NCBI GenBank assembly: GCA_022825925.1
Contig: JAJDVW010000068.1
Location: 1 to 58,549, forward strand
Direction of reading: 5' to 3'
Source: Pseudomonadales bacterium
GTDB lineage: Bacteria > Pseudomonadota > Gammaproteobacteria > Pseudomonadales > Azotimanducaceae
DNA length: 58,549 bases
The notes under the pieces are model-generated. The model did no database searches, was not told the origin of the DNA, and was given only the letters and a program-made list of their open reading frames with translations. Shown piece after piece: positions 18,631 to 28,248 of this stretch; position 1 is the stretch's first letter, and each line of letters begins with the position of its first letter. A program made the position numbers and the translations under genes.

Positions 18631-21600
18631 CGGCCGCTGGGCGCTCGTCGCCCTCCTCGCGACGTGTGCGGCGGCCGCGGACCTCCCCCTCGAGGGGGAG
18701 CGCACGGTCCGGTTCGAGACGGATGCGGTCACGTGGCTGTCTCTCGACGTGTCGCCGGACGGGTCCCGCATCGTCCTGGAGGCGGTCGGCGACCTCTACA
18801 CCCTCCCCATCGAGGGCGGTCGCGCGGAGCGCATCACGAGCGGCATGGCGTTCGACTCGCAGCCGCGCTTCTCGCCGGACGGCGAGCGCATCGTCTTCAT
18901 CAGCGACCGGGACGGCCGCGAAGCGGTCTGGGTGTCCGACGCGGACGGCGGCGAGCCCCGCAAGATCGGCAGCGGAGGCGCCCCGACCGAGTTCGCTTCC
19001 CCCGCCTGGTCGCCCGACGGGTCCCATGTTGTCGTATCGAAGACGGAGTGGGGGCTCGGCACCTTCGAGATCTGGGCGTACCACGTCGACGGGGGCAAGG
19101 GCGTGCGGATCACCCGGGCGAAATCCGGCGGCAACGTGCCCGTGCCCCAGCGTCCCAATACGCTGGGAGCGGTCTATTCGCCGGACGGCCGTTACCTCTA
19201 CTACTCGCGCAAGAACGGCGGCTTCGGGTATGGCCTGCGGCTGCCGCTCTGGCAGGTCGCGCGCAGGGACCTGCGCGAGGGGACCGAAGACACGCTGACC
19301 GACGCCGCGGGCAGCGCGATGCGCCCGCTCCTGTCGCCGGACGGCGCGCGGCTCGTGTACGCGACGCGGCACGAAACGAAGACGGGACTGCGCATCCGGG
19401 ACCTGAACGCCGGCACGGACCGGTGGCTCGCGTGGCCGGTCCAGCGCGACGAGCAGGAGTCCCGTTTCACCCGCGACCTGTTCCCCGGTTACGCCTTCAC
19501 CCCGGACGGGCGGTCCGTCGTGTACACGCGGGACGGGGGCATCTGGCGCGTGGACATCGCGTCGGGCGAGACCGTACGGATTCCGTTCGAGCTGGAGGTG
19601 GAGCAGTCGCTCGGGCCGGAGCTTCGGGCGCCGGGGCGCCTCGGGTTGGGTCCGGTCAAGGCGCGCCTGGTGCGCGGTCTCTCGCCGGCGCCCGATGGTG
19701 GCGCGTTGGCCTTCTCGGCGCTGGGAGCGCTGTACCTCCACGATGTCGACGACGGAGGGAACCGTTCCATCGTCGAGGGCGGGCCGCCGGCCGTGCACCC
19801 GGCCTGGTCACCGGACGGCAGGTGGATCGCCTACGTGACCTGGTCGAGCGCCGGCGGGCACCTCTGGCGGATACGGTCCAACGGCCGGGGCGCGCCTCGC
19901 CGGCTCACCGAACATGCGGCGTTCTACAGCGATCCGGCGTGGTCGCCGGACGGCGAGCGCATCGTCGCGCTGCGCGGCACGAGGCACGACCGGCTGTACC
20001 GGGAGTGGGACTCCGGGACACCGTTCGGCTCCGACGTGGTCTGGCTGCCGGCGAACGGGGGCGAGGCACGCCTGGTGCTCCCGGCCCGCGGTCTGCGCGC
20101 GCCGCACTTCGGGCCGGAGGCGGACCGCATCTACCTCTACGCCTCGGAGGGTCCGTTTACCCGCAGCGGCCCTTCTGCGCTCACGTCCCTGCGTTACGAC
20201 GGCACGGACCGTCGCGTCCACCTTGGCGTCAAGGGGCCGGGCATCTATTTCGCGGAAGAGGACGTGCCGGCGGAGGACATCCGGCTGGCGCCGGACGGCG
20301 GCCACGCCCTCGTCGTCCATGCGCAGCAGCTTTACGTCCTGCGCCTGCTCAACCGCCACCTGGCGAACCTGCAGACGACCGTCACGAGCCCGTCCGTGCC
20401 GCTGGCCCGGTTGACGGACGTGGGGGTCGACGAGGCGGCGTGGAGCGCGGACGGCAGCACGATCCACTGGAGCGTGGGAAACCGCGTCTACTCCCGTCCG
20501 CTCGACTCGGTCGACTTCCGGGCGGACGAGGAAGACGACGCGGCCGGAGACCGGGCCGACGGCGCGGCGCAGGGCGAAGCCGGGGAAGAAGGGAGCGGCG
20601 CGAGGCAAGTGGCCGCGAATGCGGACGAGGGAGCGGAGGAACCCGCACATACGTCCGACGCGGCGGCCGAGGAGGATGGCGCGGAGGACCCGGAACTGGC
20701 CGAGGACCACGAGGCGGTCACGAGCGTCGCGATCGAGATCTATCGTCCGCGTTACGAGCCGCGGGGTGCGGTCGCGCTGGTCGGTGCGAGCGTGCTCACG
20801 ATGGAAGCCGCTCCGGAGGGAGTGGATGTCCCGGCCGCTTTGCCGGGTACGCCGGTCGACGACGCCGGCCGCCTGATCGAGGACGCGGTGGTCCTGATCC
20901 GGGACGACCGGATCGCCGCGGTAGGTCCCCGCGATGTCGTCGAGATCCCGGGTGACGCGGAAGTGATCGATGTCGCCGGGCACTTCGTAGTTCCCGGCTA
21001 CGTGGACACGCACGCCCACTTCCGGATCGCGCGGCGGGTCCTGGATCTCGACAACTGGTCCTTCCTCGCGAACCTCGCCTACGGCGTCACCACGGCGCTG
21101 GACGTGCAGCCAAGCACCGTGGACGTGCTCGACTACCAGGACCTGATCGATGCAGGGACGCTGCTCGGCCCGAGAGCCCTGTCGACGGGCCCGGGCATCT
21201 TCAACAACAACCGCTTCCGCTCGCGCGAACACGCCCTCGGCGTCCTGCGGCGCTACAAGGAGCACTACCGGGTCCGGAACCTCAAGGCGTACATCGCCGG
21301 CAGCCGCCGGCAGCGGCAGTGGCTCGTCCAGGCTTCGAAGGAACTCGGGCTCATGCCCACCACGGAAGGCGCCCTCGACATGAAGCTCGACATGACCCAC
21401 GTCATCGACGGTTTCAGCGGCGCCGAGCACAACTTCCCGGTGCTCGACCTGCATCGCGACGTCGTCGAGATGGTGGCGCGCTCAGGCATCGGCTATACCC
21501 CGACGCTGGTCGTCTCCTACGGCGGGCCCGCCGGGGAGGACCACTTCTACATCCACGAGTCGCCGCGGGACGACCCGAAGCTCGCCCGGTTCACCCCGCG

Positions 21601-22048
21601 GCCCTTCGTGCTGGCCCGCACGCAGCGGCGTTCCTGGTTCGCCGAGGAGGAGCACGTGTACTCGCGGGCCGCGGCACAGGCCGCGAAGATCATCCGGGCG
21701 GGCGGACGCGTGGGGGTCGGCTCCCACGGGCAACTGCAGGGCCTCTCCTGGCACTGGGAGCTCTGGGCGCTCGCGAGCGGCGGCCTGACGCCCGCAGAGG
21801 CCCTCCGCGCGGCAACGCGTCACGGGGCGGAGATGATCGGCGTGTCGCGGGACGTGGGCACGGTCACGCCGGGGAAGCTTGCGGACCTCGTCATCCTGGA
21901 GGCCGACCCCCTCGCCGACATCCGGAACTCCGACGACATCGCCTACGTGGTGAAGAACGGCGAGGTGTTCGACGCGGACACCCTCGACAAGATCTGGCCG
22001 GAGCGCGAACCGTTGCCGGACCAGTGGTGGTGGGACCTCGGTCCGTAA
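18617..22048 (+). CDS. Secreted TolB-like propeller / amidohydrolase fusion
   Basis: A 1143-residue exported protein. A signal peptide (ALVALLATCAAAADL) is followed by repeated PD40/TolB beta-propeller blades (SPDGSRIV, SPDGERIVFISDRDG, WSPDGRWIAYV and others) to about residue 620. An acidic low-complexity linker covers about 634-700. A C-terminal metal-dependent amidohydrolase of the imidazolonepropionase-like type follows, with metal ligands in VDTHAHF, the later GVGSHGQLQG, and the end block GVSRDVGTVTPGKLADL. Such fusions are annotated as PD40-containing amidohydrolases; the substrate is unknown, perhaps a peptide or cyclic amide. It overlaps the channel gene by 14 bases. Confidence 0.85.
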   Translation: MRCADGRWALVALLATCAAAADLPLEGERTVRFETDAVTWLSLDVSPDGSRIVLEAVGDLYTLPIEGGRAERITSGMAFDSQPRFSPDGERIVFISDRDGREAVWVSDADGGEPRKIGSGGAPTEFASPAWSPDGSHVVVSKTEWGLGTFEIWAYHVDGGKGVRITRAKSGGNVPVPQRPNTLGAVYSPDGRYLYYSRKNGGFGYGLRLPLWQVARRDLREGTEDTLTDAAGSAMRPLLSPDGARLVYATRHETKTGLRIRDLNAGTDRWLAWPVQRDEQESRFTRDLFPGYAFTPDGRSVVYTRDGGIWRVDIASGETVRIPFELEVEQSLGPELRAPGRLGLGPVKARLVRGLSPAPDGGALAFSALGALYLHDVDDGGNRSIVEGGPPAVHPAWSPDGRWIAYVTWSSAGGHLWRIRSNGRGAPRRLTEHAAFYSDPAWSPDGERIVALRGTRHDRLYREWDSGTPFGSDVVWLPANGGEARLVLPARGLRAPHFGPEADRIYLYASEGPFTRSGPSALTSLRYDGTDRRVHLGVKGPGIYFAEEDVPAEDIRLAPDGGHALVVHAQQLYVLRLLNRHLANLQTTVTSPSVPLARLTDVGVDEAAWSADGSTIHWSVGNRVYSRPLDSVDFRADEEDDAAGDRADGAAQGEAGEEGSGARQVAANADEGAEEPAHTSDAAAEEDGAEDPELAEDHEAVTSVAIEIYRPRYEPRGAVALVGASVLTMEAAPEGVDVPAALPGTPVDDAGRLIEDAVVLIRDDRIAAVGPRDVVEIPGDAEVIDVAGHFVVPGYVDTHAHFRIARRVLDLDNWSFLANLAYGVTTALDVQPSTVDVLDYQDLIDAGTLLGPRALSTGPGIFNNNRFRSREHALGVLRRYKEHYRVRNLKAYIAGSRRQRQWLVQASKELGLMPTTEGALDMKLDMTHVIDGFSGAEHNFPVLDLHRDVVEMVARSGIGYTPTLVVSYGGPAGEDHFYIHESPRDDPKLARFTPRPFVLARTQRRSWFAEEEHVYSRAAAQAAKIIRAGGRVGVGSHGQLQGLSWHWELWALASGGLTPAEALRAATRHGAEMIGVSRDVGTVTPGKLADLVILEADPLADIRNSDDIAYVVKNGEVFDADTLDKIWPEREPLPDQWWWDLGP

Positions 22049-22062
22049 CGACAGGGTCTTGG

Positions 22063-22887
22063 TCAAGCCCTACGGTGCGTCGCGATCCAGCGTTCGGCGT
22101 AGTCCACGATCGCCCGCACCCGCATCAGTCGCCCCTCCCCCCATCCGAGCGGCCCCAGGCGCTCCTGGCCGGTGTCCCGCGCGAAGTCGCGGCCGAGTTC
22201 GTCGAAGTCGTCGTCGTTGGGCAGCGTTTCCGTGAAGCGCACCCAGCGTCGCCGCCCGTCCACCAGCATCGGCGCGCCTTCCGTCCCGCTGCGCTTGCCC
22301 GGGAAGTCGGCCCGGTACTCGCCGAGGTGTATCGACGTGTTGTTGCCGTGGCCGACGCCGGCGAGCAGCACCTGCGCGTCGAGATCGTAGAGTCTCGCCA
22401 GCGGCGAACGCTCGCCGAACATGGAGCCGAGCGGGTGTTCCCCGACGACGGCGTCGGCCTCGGGCCCGAGGGCCGCGAAGGAGACGTGCGGGTGGGCGCT
22501 GCGCCGCGCGCCGGGATACGCGCGGAACGCCTCGGCGACGGCGCCCATCCGTCGGGTGGGCGTCATGGCCGGGTCGTACGCCGGCATCTGGTCGCGAATC
22601 GTCTCCCACCAGGACTCGGGCACGGGCGGAGCCTGCCAGCCCGCGGGATCGGTGAGGTGCCCGGTGTGGGTGGGCATCACGAGGGTACCGGTGTCTCCGA
22701 GCACTTCCAGGAGCGCCGCGATGACCCCTTGCGCGCCACCGGGAACCCAGCCGATCCTGCTCAGCGACGTGTGCACGATCACGACCGCGCCGCGCCGGAG
22801 TCCGAGCTCGCCGAGTTGGGCTGCGAGGCGCGCCGGCGTTACCGGGTCGCGGCCGGCCGCGTCACGCAGGAGGCGCTCTTCGCTCAT
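22063..22887 (-). CDS. Aminoglycoside 3-N-acetyltransferase family protein
   Basis: A 274-residue member of the AAC(3)/YokD acetyl-CoA-dependent acetyltransferase family. Signature blocks are VVIVHTSLSRIGWVPGGAQ, GTLVMPTHTGH, PTRRMGAVAEAFR and HPHVSFAALGPEA, and VLLAGVGHGNNTSIHL carries the conserved His/Asn. Chromosomal members often have no role in antibiotic resistance, so the substrate is not assigned. It converges on the propeller-amidohydrolase gene with a 14-base gap. Confidence 0.88.
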   Translation of the reverse strand: MSEERLLRDAAGRDPVTPARLAAQLGELGLRRGAVVIVHTSLSRIGWVPGGAQGVIAALLEVLGDTGTLVMPTHTGHLTDPAGWQAPPVPESWWETIRDQMPAYDPAMTPTRRMGAVAEAFRAYPGARRSAHPHVSFAALGPEADAVVGEHPLGSMFGERSPLARLYDLDAQVLLAGVGHGNNTSIHLGEYRADFPGKRSGTEGAPMLVDGRRRWVRFTETLPNDDDFDELGRDFARDTGQERLGPLGWGEGRLMRVRAIVDYAERWIATHRRA

Positions 22888-22915
22888 CGGGCCGACGCCG
22901 CGGAGGGTCCCCGGG

Positions 22916-24466
22916 CTACCCCGTCCGGAGCGAGCGGAACAGCGACACCGTCATCGCCACCCCGATGGCGAGCAGGGGCAGCGATACCACCAGCACCGCC
23001 GACTGGATGGCCCGCAGGCCTCCCACGATGAGCAGCGTGATCGGCAGCACGGCCAGGGCGAAGGCCCAGAACACCCGGTTGGCGCGGTGCGGGTTCATCC
23101 CGGCCGGCAGTTGCCGGGTTACGGACGCGGCGATGGCGTAGGAAGCGGAGTCGTAGGTCGTGGCCACGAAGATCAGCGCCATGACGATGAACGCGATGAG
23201 CGGCAGCGGGTGCAGCGGCAGCGCCGCGACGACCTGCGCGATGGCCGTGTCCGCGCTCCCCGCCGCGACCAGTTCGCGCACCGCGACGATGCCCTCCATG
23301 TCCATCCACATCGCGGCGTTGCCCACCGTGACGTAGAACAGCGCGCATCCCAGGGTGCCGAAGCCGACCATGCCCAGGATGAGCTGCTTCAGCGTGCGCC
23401 CGCGGGAGATGCGCGTGACGAAGAGGCCCATGTACGGGCCGTACGCCAGCCACCAGGCCCAGTAGAAGATGCTCCAGTCCTCGACGAAGCCGGTCTCCAT
23501 GATGGGATCCGTCCAGGTGTTGAGCCGGACGAATTCCTGCAGCATCAGCCCGAGGCTGTTCGTGCCGAGTTCGAGCTGGAAGCCGGTGGGACCCACCACC
23601 AGCACGAACAGGGCGAAGCCGCCGGCGATCCAGAGGTTGATGTCGGACAGGCGCCGGATGCCCCGTTCGAGGCCGCGGTACACGCTGAAGGCGAACAGGG
23701 CGACGGCGAGGAACACGATCGCGACGTCGAGCGTGTGGGACTCCGCGATGCCGAAGAGCGCCGAGACACTCGCGGCGATCATCGGCGTCCCGAGCCCCAG
23801 CGAGGTGCCCGTGCCGCCGACGAGCGCGATGATGAACACGAAGTCCACGACGCGCCCGAGGGGCCGATGCACCACGTCGTCGCCGCACAGGCCCACCAGC
23901 GCCGTCGAGAGCCGCAGCGACGCGATGCGGCGCTGGTAGTAGGGCCAGGCGATGGCCACCGTGGGCAGGCAGTACAGGCACCACGCCGACAGCCCCCAGT
24001 GAAAGATGCCATACGTCGCGGACCACTCCCGCGCTTCGGGCGAACCGCCTTCGAGGCCGAAGGGCGGCGTGTCGAGGTAGAAGGCCCACTCGATGGCCGA
24101 CCAGTAGAGGAGCCCCGCCCCGATGCCGGCGCAGAAGAGCATGGCCATCCAGGACACGTTGTTGAACTCCGGGACGGCATCGTCTCCGCCGAGCCGGCGC
24201 CCGCCGTACTTCCCGAACGCGAGCACCGCCAGGACGATGGTCGCGGCCAGGGTCATCCACTGGTAGAGGAGCCCGATCTCGCCGGCGATCCAGTCGTAGA
24301 GGCCGGTCACGACGACGGACGCCTGTTCCGGAAAGAGCGCCATCGGCACGCAGGCGCCGACGATCAGAACGACGCAGGCCGCGAACAGGATGCGGTCGAT
24401 GCCGGGTGCGGCGGTCTTTCCGGTCTCGCTCTCGTAAGGTCCGGACTCGGTCGCCGGGCCGGCCAT
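22916..24466 (-). CDS. BCCT-family transporter
   Basis: A 516-residue betaine/carnitine/choline-type secondary transporter with about 12 transmembrane helices. The hallmark aromatic block WAWWLAYGPYMGLFVTRIS followed by RGRT is present. So are FHWGLSAWCLYCLP and the glycine-rich unwound helix SWMAMLFCAGIGAGLLYW. ATG 24466 begins a short polar N-terminal tail; the longer upstream frame is a shadow of the next gene. The substrate is probably a quaternary amine such as glycine betaine (family inference), relevant to osmotic balance. Confidence 0.93.
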   Translation of the reverse strand: MAGPATESGPYESETGKTAAPGIDRILFAACVVLIVGACVPMALFPEQASVVVTGLYDWIAGEIGLLYQWMTLAATIVLAVLAFGKYGGRRLGGDDAVPEFNNVSWMAMLFCAGIGAGLLYWSAIEWAFYLDTPPFGLEGGSPEAREWSATYGIFHWGLSAWCLYCLPTVAIAWPYYQRRIASLRLSTALVGLCGDDVVHRPLGRVVDFVFIIALVGGTGTSLGLGTPMIAASVSALFGIAESHTLDVAIVFLAVALFAFSVYRGLERGIRRLSDINLWIAGGFALFVLVVGPTGFQLELGTNSLGLMLQEFVRLNTWTDPIMETGFVEDWSIFYWAWWLAYGPYMGLFVTRISRGRTLKQLILGMVGFGTLGCALFYVTVGNAAMWMDMEGIVAVRELVAAGSADTAIAQVVAALPLHPLPLIAFIVMALIFVATTYDSASYAIAASVTRQLPAGMNPHRANRVFWAFALAVLPITLLIVGGLRAIQSAVLVVSLPLLAIGVAMTVSLFRSLRTG

Positions 24467-24492
24467 GCACTGCGCCCTTGATGGGGACCCGG

Positions 24493-25122
24493 CTAGGGTA
24501 CGGTTTCGTGCGGCAATACGCGAACGGCTGGCCCGGCGCCCGCTTCGACGATCCGGGCGAACGTCTCGACCTCGGCGGCGGACGTCAGGCGCACGAAACG
24601 GATGTGCGACCAGCGCGGATCCTGCATCCATCCGAGCATGTCCCGGCGCTTGCGGTGGTGGTGGAACAGGATCCAGTAGAGGAGGGAGTCGCTCCCCCGC
24701 CAGAGCGCGAACTGCGGCCAGAACCGCTCGATGTTCGTGCCCCACAGCAGTTCGCGCCGCCGCCAGCGTCGCCACGACCGGCGGAAGAAGCGGGCGAGCA
24801 GCACCCGCAGCGGCAGGTCGAGCCAGATCACCGTCTCCAGCCGGGACCAGAAGGCCCGCTGCGAGAGGGCCGAGTAGGAGCCGGCCACGATCCAGGCGTC
24901 GCCGCGGGTGGCGTGGAGAATGCGCCGGTGCAGTTCCTCCGGATCCGTCTCGTTCAGTCCGATCCAGCCCGGCAGCCAGTTGAGCGCGTCCAGCTCCACG
25001 AAATCCGCTTGCAGCGCCTTGGCCAGCCGCTCGGCAAGCGTGCTCTTGCCGGACGTGCTGTTGCCGATGACGTGCACGCGGCGACCGATTGCGGACGGGT
25101 GACCGGGCTCCGCGGTTCTCAT
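24493..25122 (-). CDS. P-loop small-molecule kinase-like NTPase
   Basis: A 209-residue adenylate-kinase-like P-loop protein of the type often called topology modulation protein or FlaR-like. Walker A is VIGNSTSGKSTLAERLA. The Asp in FVELDALNW follows, then WIVAGSYSALS and VIWLDLPLRVLLARFFRRS, the expected nucleotide-kinase pattern with an Arg-rich lid (RRSWRRWRRRELLW). Substrate unknown. It precedes the BCCT gene by 26 bases and may be co-transcribed with it. Confidence 0.8.
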   Translation of the reverse strand: MRTAEPGHPSAIGRRVHVIGNSTSGKSTLAERLAKALQADFVELDALNWLPGWIGLNETDPEELHRRILHATRGDAWIVAGSYSALSQRAFWSRLETVIWLDLPLRVLLARFFRRSWRRWRRRELLWGTNIERFWPQFALWRGSDSLLYWILFHHHRKRRDMLGWMQDPRWSHIRFVRLTSAAEVETFARIVEAGAGPAVRVLPHETVP

Positions 25123-25150
25123 GTCGGGCCTTGACCCGCTACGCGGAGGC

Positions 25151-25993
25151 TCAGTCCGCGCACTCGAGCGTGTCGCCGACGGAGACCGTGCCGGGCTCGA
25201 CCACGTTCGCGTAGACGCCGAGGCTTCCGCCCGCCTCGGCCACGATCGTGCGCATGACCTTCGGGTCCTTCGGCAGGTCCGCGAAGCCGACCGTCGCCAT
25301 CACGCAACGCGGGCAGTCCGTCGTGATCTCGAGCACCGCGCCGCCCACGCGGACCCGGCGGCCCGTCCAATCGTACTCGGGGATCGCGCCTTCGCCCTGC
25401 GCGTCGTCGACCAGGAAGCTCGGGCGGAAGCGCCGCACGTCGAACCGCGACCGCGGGGCGCGTGCCTGCAGGTGGTCGAGCCCGGCCTGGCTCATCACCA
25501 TCAGCGGGGCGACGTCGACGAAGCTGCCCGGCGGAGAGCTGAACCTGAAGATCTCCTTCGGGAACTTGCCCATGTCGGGCAGCGGCTCGTCGGGCGTGCG
25601 CGCGAACAGGTCGCGCAGATACCGTTCGATGTCCTCGGGAGGCGTCGCCCGCTGGCGGTAGAAGTCGAGATCTTCAGGCGGGCGCAGCGCCTGGAGCGAG
25701 ACCTTGCGGCCGAGCGCATCCGAGATCGCCTCGGAGGCGTCCGCCGCGTCCGTCGAGATCGTCGTGCCGTCGGGCAGCGTGATTTCGGCCGCGTCTCCCG
25801 AGGTGCGGGCCGCGAACCGCATCAGCGCCGGGATGCGCTTGCCGCCCGTCATGTGGCCGGTCTCTTCGTCGCGGAGCGCCCAGGCGCGGTCGCCCTCGAT
25901 GCCGAGTTTGCCCAGTACGGCCGTGCGTATGGCCTCGCCGCCCATGCTCTTGACCGGGTAGCGATAGAGCTGTTGCACGGTGCCGAGCGTCAT
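25151..25993 (-). CDS. MOSC domain protein
   Basis: A 280-residue protein with an N-terminal MOSC_N beta-barrel (LYRYPVKSMGGEAI, GDRAWALRDEETGHM) and a C-terminal MOSC domain (FRPSFLVDD, ITTDCPRCVMATV, LGVYANVVEPGTVSVGD). The Cys in DCPRC is the family's conserved molybdenum-cofactor-related Cys. Relatives are YcbX- and mARC-type reductases of N-hydroxylated compounds. ATG 25993 was chosen because the MOSC_N homology starts there; the upstream frame overlaps the divergent SnoaL-like gene region. Confidence 0.88.
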   Translation of the reverse strand: MTLGTVQQLYRYPVKSMGGEAIRTAVLGKLGIEGDRAWALRDEETGHMTGGKRIPALMRFAARTSGDAAEITLPDGTTISTDAADASEAISDALGRKVSLQALRPPEDLDFYRQRATPPEDIERYLRDLFARTPDEPLPDMGKFPKEIFRFSSPPGSFVDVAPLMVMSQAGLDHLQARAPRSRFDVRRFRPSFLVDDAQGEGAIPEYDWTGRRVRVGGAVLEITTDCPRCVMATVGFADLPKDPKVMRTIVAEAGGSLGVYANVVEPGTVSVGDTLECAD

Positions 25994-26135
25994 CGGCGCA
26001 CCCTGAGTGAGCGTTGGCGGGCGCATTCTAATGTGTGGTGTCACTTGGGGTATCAATCCGCCGCGTGGCATCATCGGACGGGTCGAGCCGCGCGCCAGCG
26101 CGTGGCAAGCCACAGCGAAGTCCGAGGAAGTGAAC

Positions 26136-26525
26136 ATGGCCCCGACGCCGGAAGAACGAGATGCCCTGTTCAGGGCGTTCGGTCGCGCTTTCTTCAAGCA
26201 GGATCTGGACGCGATGTACCGGGTCGTGACCGAAGACTTCACCTATTCCATCATGCTCAACGGCCTGCCACGGCGAATGACCTCGCGCGAGCAGGTTGCG
26301 GCGTTCTTCGAGGAGCGCCGGGGGATCGAGAAGGACCTCCGTTTCGAGGACATCGTGTTTCACCACGCGCACGATGCGACGTTCATGACCTGCCGGGTGA
26401 CCGGAACGGACGTCGCCACCGGTGAGCCATTCGAGCGCGCAGGCGTCGAGCGCTATACGTTTCGCGACGGGCGTATTGCCGAGAAGGACATCTACAACCG
26501 CCCGGTGCTCAAGGCTGCGGCTTGA
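26136..26525 (+). CDS. SnoaL/NTF2-like protein
   Basis: A 129-residue single-domain protein of the NTF2-like/SnoaL fold: an N-terminal helix (LFRAFGRAFFKQDLDAMY), the strand VVTEDFTYSIML, and the family-style ending RYTFRDGRIAEKDIYNRP. Members are cyclases, isomerases or binding proteins, and no substrate can be assigned. ATG 26136 has a GAGGAAG ribosome-binding site six bases upstream; the ORF's earlier ATG at 26007 lacks family resemblance. Confidence 0.8.
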   Translation: MAPTPEERDALFRAFGRAFFKQDLDAMYRVVTEDFTYSIMLNGLPRRMTSREQVAAFFEERRGIEKDLRFEDIVFHHAHDATFMTCRVTGTDVATGEPFERAGVERYTFRDGRIAEKDIYNRPVLKAAA

Positions 26526-26587
26526 ACCGTCCCACCCGTTCGTGAGTTAGGCCGGGCCAGCGGCTGGCGTCCACCGGGGGAGGTCGA

Positions 26588-27445
26588 GTGACGCAGGCAC
26601 GCACCACGTTCATGAGCACCGTGCCGCCCTGGGAGTGCGACGCGGTGGACCACTTCACGGTCGGCTTCTACTTCCAGAAGCTCGAGTACGCGACTGCCAC
26701 CGCCCTGGCGGCCCGCGGGCTGGACCCCACGGATCCCGGCGGGCCGCGCATGACGCGCTGCCAGACGCGTTTCGATGCCGAGTTGCGCAAGGGGGACGTC
26801 TATCGCATCGAGACGGCGCAGCTCGGGTCGAACCTGCTCGGTCACGCCCTGGTGAACGCGGAGACGGAGGCGGTCTGCACGCGCTTCCACCAGTCGCTCT
26901 CGCAGCCCGTCCCGCCGCTGCCCATGCCCACCGGAGCGCCCACGCCGGTCGACGTGGCCTGGGACTGGGCGGAAGGCGGCGCGGATGAGGTCGATGCGCC
27001 GCGGGCTCGGGACGGGTTCTGGCTCGACACCGGGCGGGACATCGTGACGGCGGCCGATCTGGCGCTCACGAGCAGGATGAGCGCCCACGTCTGCGTCCTC
27101 CGCTTCTCGGCGGCGGGAGAGCACCTGCGCACGCGGATTGGCATGACGCCCGGCTACGCGCGCGAGCGGAACGTCGGCTTCTCGACGGTACGGTTCGATT
27201 TCCGCCACAAGGGCGACGCGACGCCCGGCGTGCCGCTCGTGACGCGGTCGTGCGTCGCCCGGGTGGGACGGACCTCGCTCGCCATCGAACACCGCCTGTC
27301 GCGCGTCGCCGACGGTGCCGAGGTGGCGCGGCTGTCCCAGGTGGGCGTCCAGCTCGACAAGGCCCGGCGGCGTCCCGCGGCGTGGCCGGAGCACATCGTC
27401 GAGGCGGCCAGGGCCATGCTGCCGCAGGTGAACGGACCGGACTGA
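26588..27445 (+). CDS. Hotdog-fold thioesterase-like protein
   Basis: A 285-residue protein with two tandem hotdog-like halves. The first half has the 4HBT pattern WECDAVDHFTVGFYFQKLEYAT and TRFDAELRKGDVYRIET. The second has VGFSTVRFDFRHKG and RTSLAIEHRLSR. This is typical of acyl-CoA or acyl-carrier thioesterase-related proteins; the natural substrate is unknown. Start GTG 26588 is backed by GGGGGAGGT about eight bases upstream. It converges on a broken FAD oxidoreductase. Confidence 0.75.
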   Translation: MTQARTTFMSTVPPWECDAVDHFTVGFYFQKLEYATATALAARGLDPTDPGGPRMTRCQTRFDAELRKGDVYRIETAQLGSNLLGHALVNAETEAVCTRFHQSLSQPVPPLPMPTGAPTPVDVAWDWAEGGADEVDAPRARDGFWLDTGRDIVTAADLALTSRMSAHVCVLRFSAAGEHLRTRIGMTPGYARERNVGFSTVRFDFRHKGDATPGVPLVTRSCVARVGRTSLAIEHRLSRVADGAEVARLSQVGVQLDKARRRPAAWPEHIVEAARAMLPQVNGPD

Positions 27446-27455
27446 GAACCTCCTG

Positions 27456-27797
27456 TCACACGTTCAGGTGGGCCAACTCGACGACACCATTGAGCAAAGC
27501 CGGTAGCGATACCGCGACGCGTGGGTCGGGGTCGAGGGAGCCACTGGCTATCTGCCGGCCGTTTGAAAGGTCATGGTTCACGAACCCGTTGCGGATGGCT
27601 GGGAATGCGGTCCAAGAGCCCCGCCAGGCCATCTGCGCCAGGGCGTCGACGCAGCCCGGCATCAGCACCTCGTCGCGGAACTCCCGGGCGAAGTCGGCCC
27701 GGCGCTCGAGCAGCGTGACGTCGATACCGCGCTCGGCGAGGAGGAGGGCCAGCGTGGCGCCGGCCGGTCCGGCCCCGCCTATGGCGACCTGGGCCAC
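27456..27797 (-). pseudogene. FAD monooxygenase N-terminal fragment
   Basis: Only the first 113 residues of a PHBH-type FAD-dependent oxidoreductase remain. The Rossmann FAD-binding motif is intact (GGAGPAGATLALLLAERG) and the following DVTLLERRADFAREFRDE matches the family. The frame then stops after LPALLNGVVELAH, whereas full-length enzymes run to about 400 residues. GTG 27797 is a possible start, 20 bases after the hepT stop. The missing 3' part is not seen elsewhere in the window, so this is a deletion remnant. Confidence 0.75.
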
Positions 27798-27816
27798 GGC
27801 GTCGACGGGTCTGGCG

Positions 27817-28248
27817 TCAGGGCGGAGGCTCCTGGGTCTGGAGCAACGGTTCGACCGCCGCCCCAAACGCGACGAAGTCCTCCAGGCGTTCCGTCGCGAT
27901 GGCGTAGACGATGTCCCAGTCGAGCGTCTGGTAGGCATGCACGGAGATGTTGCGGAACCCCACGGCGCGACGCATGCGGCTGGCCAGCTCCGTCGAGATG
28001 AGCCCCTCGCTCTCCAGCGCGTCGAAGCTTGCCCCCATGGTCTCGGGCACCATCGATTCGGTGTCGGAGACGATGTGGGCCGCGATGTCGACGCGCACTT
28101 GGACGGCGCGCTCGAGATTCAGGCAGACGATGTCCTGCGCGTCGTGGTCCGTGCTGAGCGCGGCGGAGGATGCGGGCGTCTTGTCCCGTACGCGACTCAC
28201 GCAACGACGCAGCGAATCGAGTTTTGCCGTCACGACGGCGCTATCCAT
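27817..28248 (-). CDS. hepT: HepT-like HEPN toxin (DUF86)
   Basis: A 143-residue HEPN ribonuclease toxin of the MntA-HepT type. The catalytic R-x4-H block reads RNISVHAY near residue 105. The helix LNLERAVQVRVDIAAHIV and the GASFDALESEGLIS region match DUF86. In characterised systems MntA inactivates HepT by adding AMP to the Tyr next to this motif, and that Tyr is present. It overlaps mntA by 8 bases. Confidence 0.9.
   Translation of the reverse strand: MDSAVVTAKLDSLRRCVSRVRDKTPASSAALSTDHDAQDIVCLNLERAVQVRVDIAAHIVSDTESMVPETMGASFDALESEGLISTELASRMRRAVGFRNISVHAYQTLDWDIVYAIATERLEDFVAFGAAVEPLLQTQEPPP

Noticed and set aside
22063..22887. Aminoglycoside resistance gene
   Set aside because: The protein belongs to the AAC(3) family, but chromosomal relatives are widespread and nothing here indicates mobile or resistance context.
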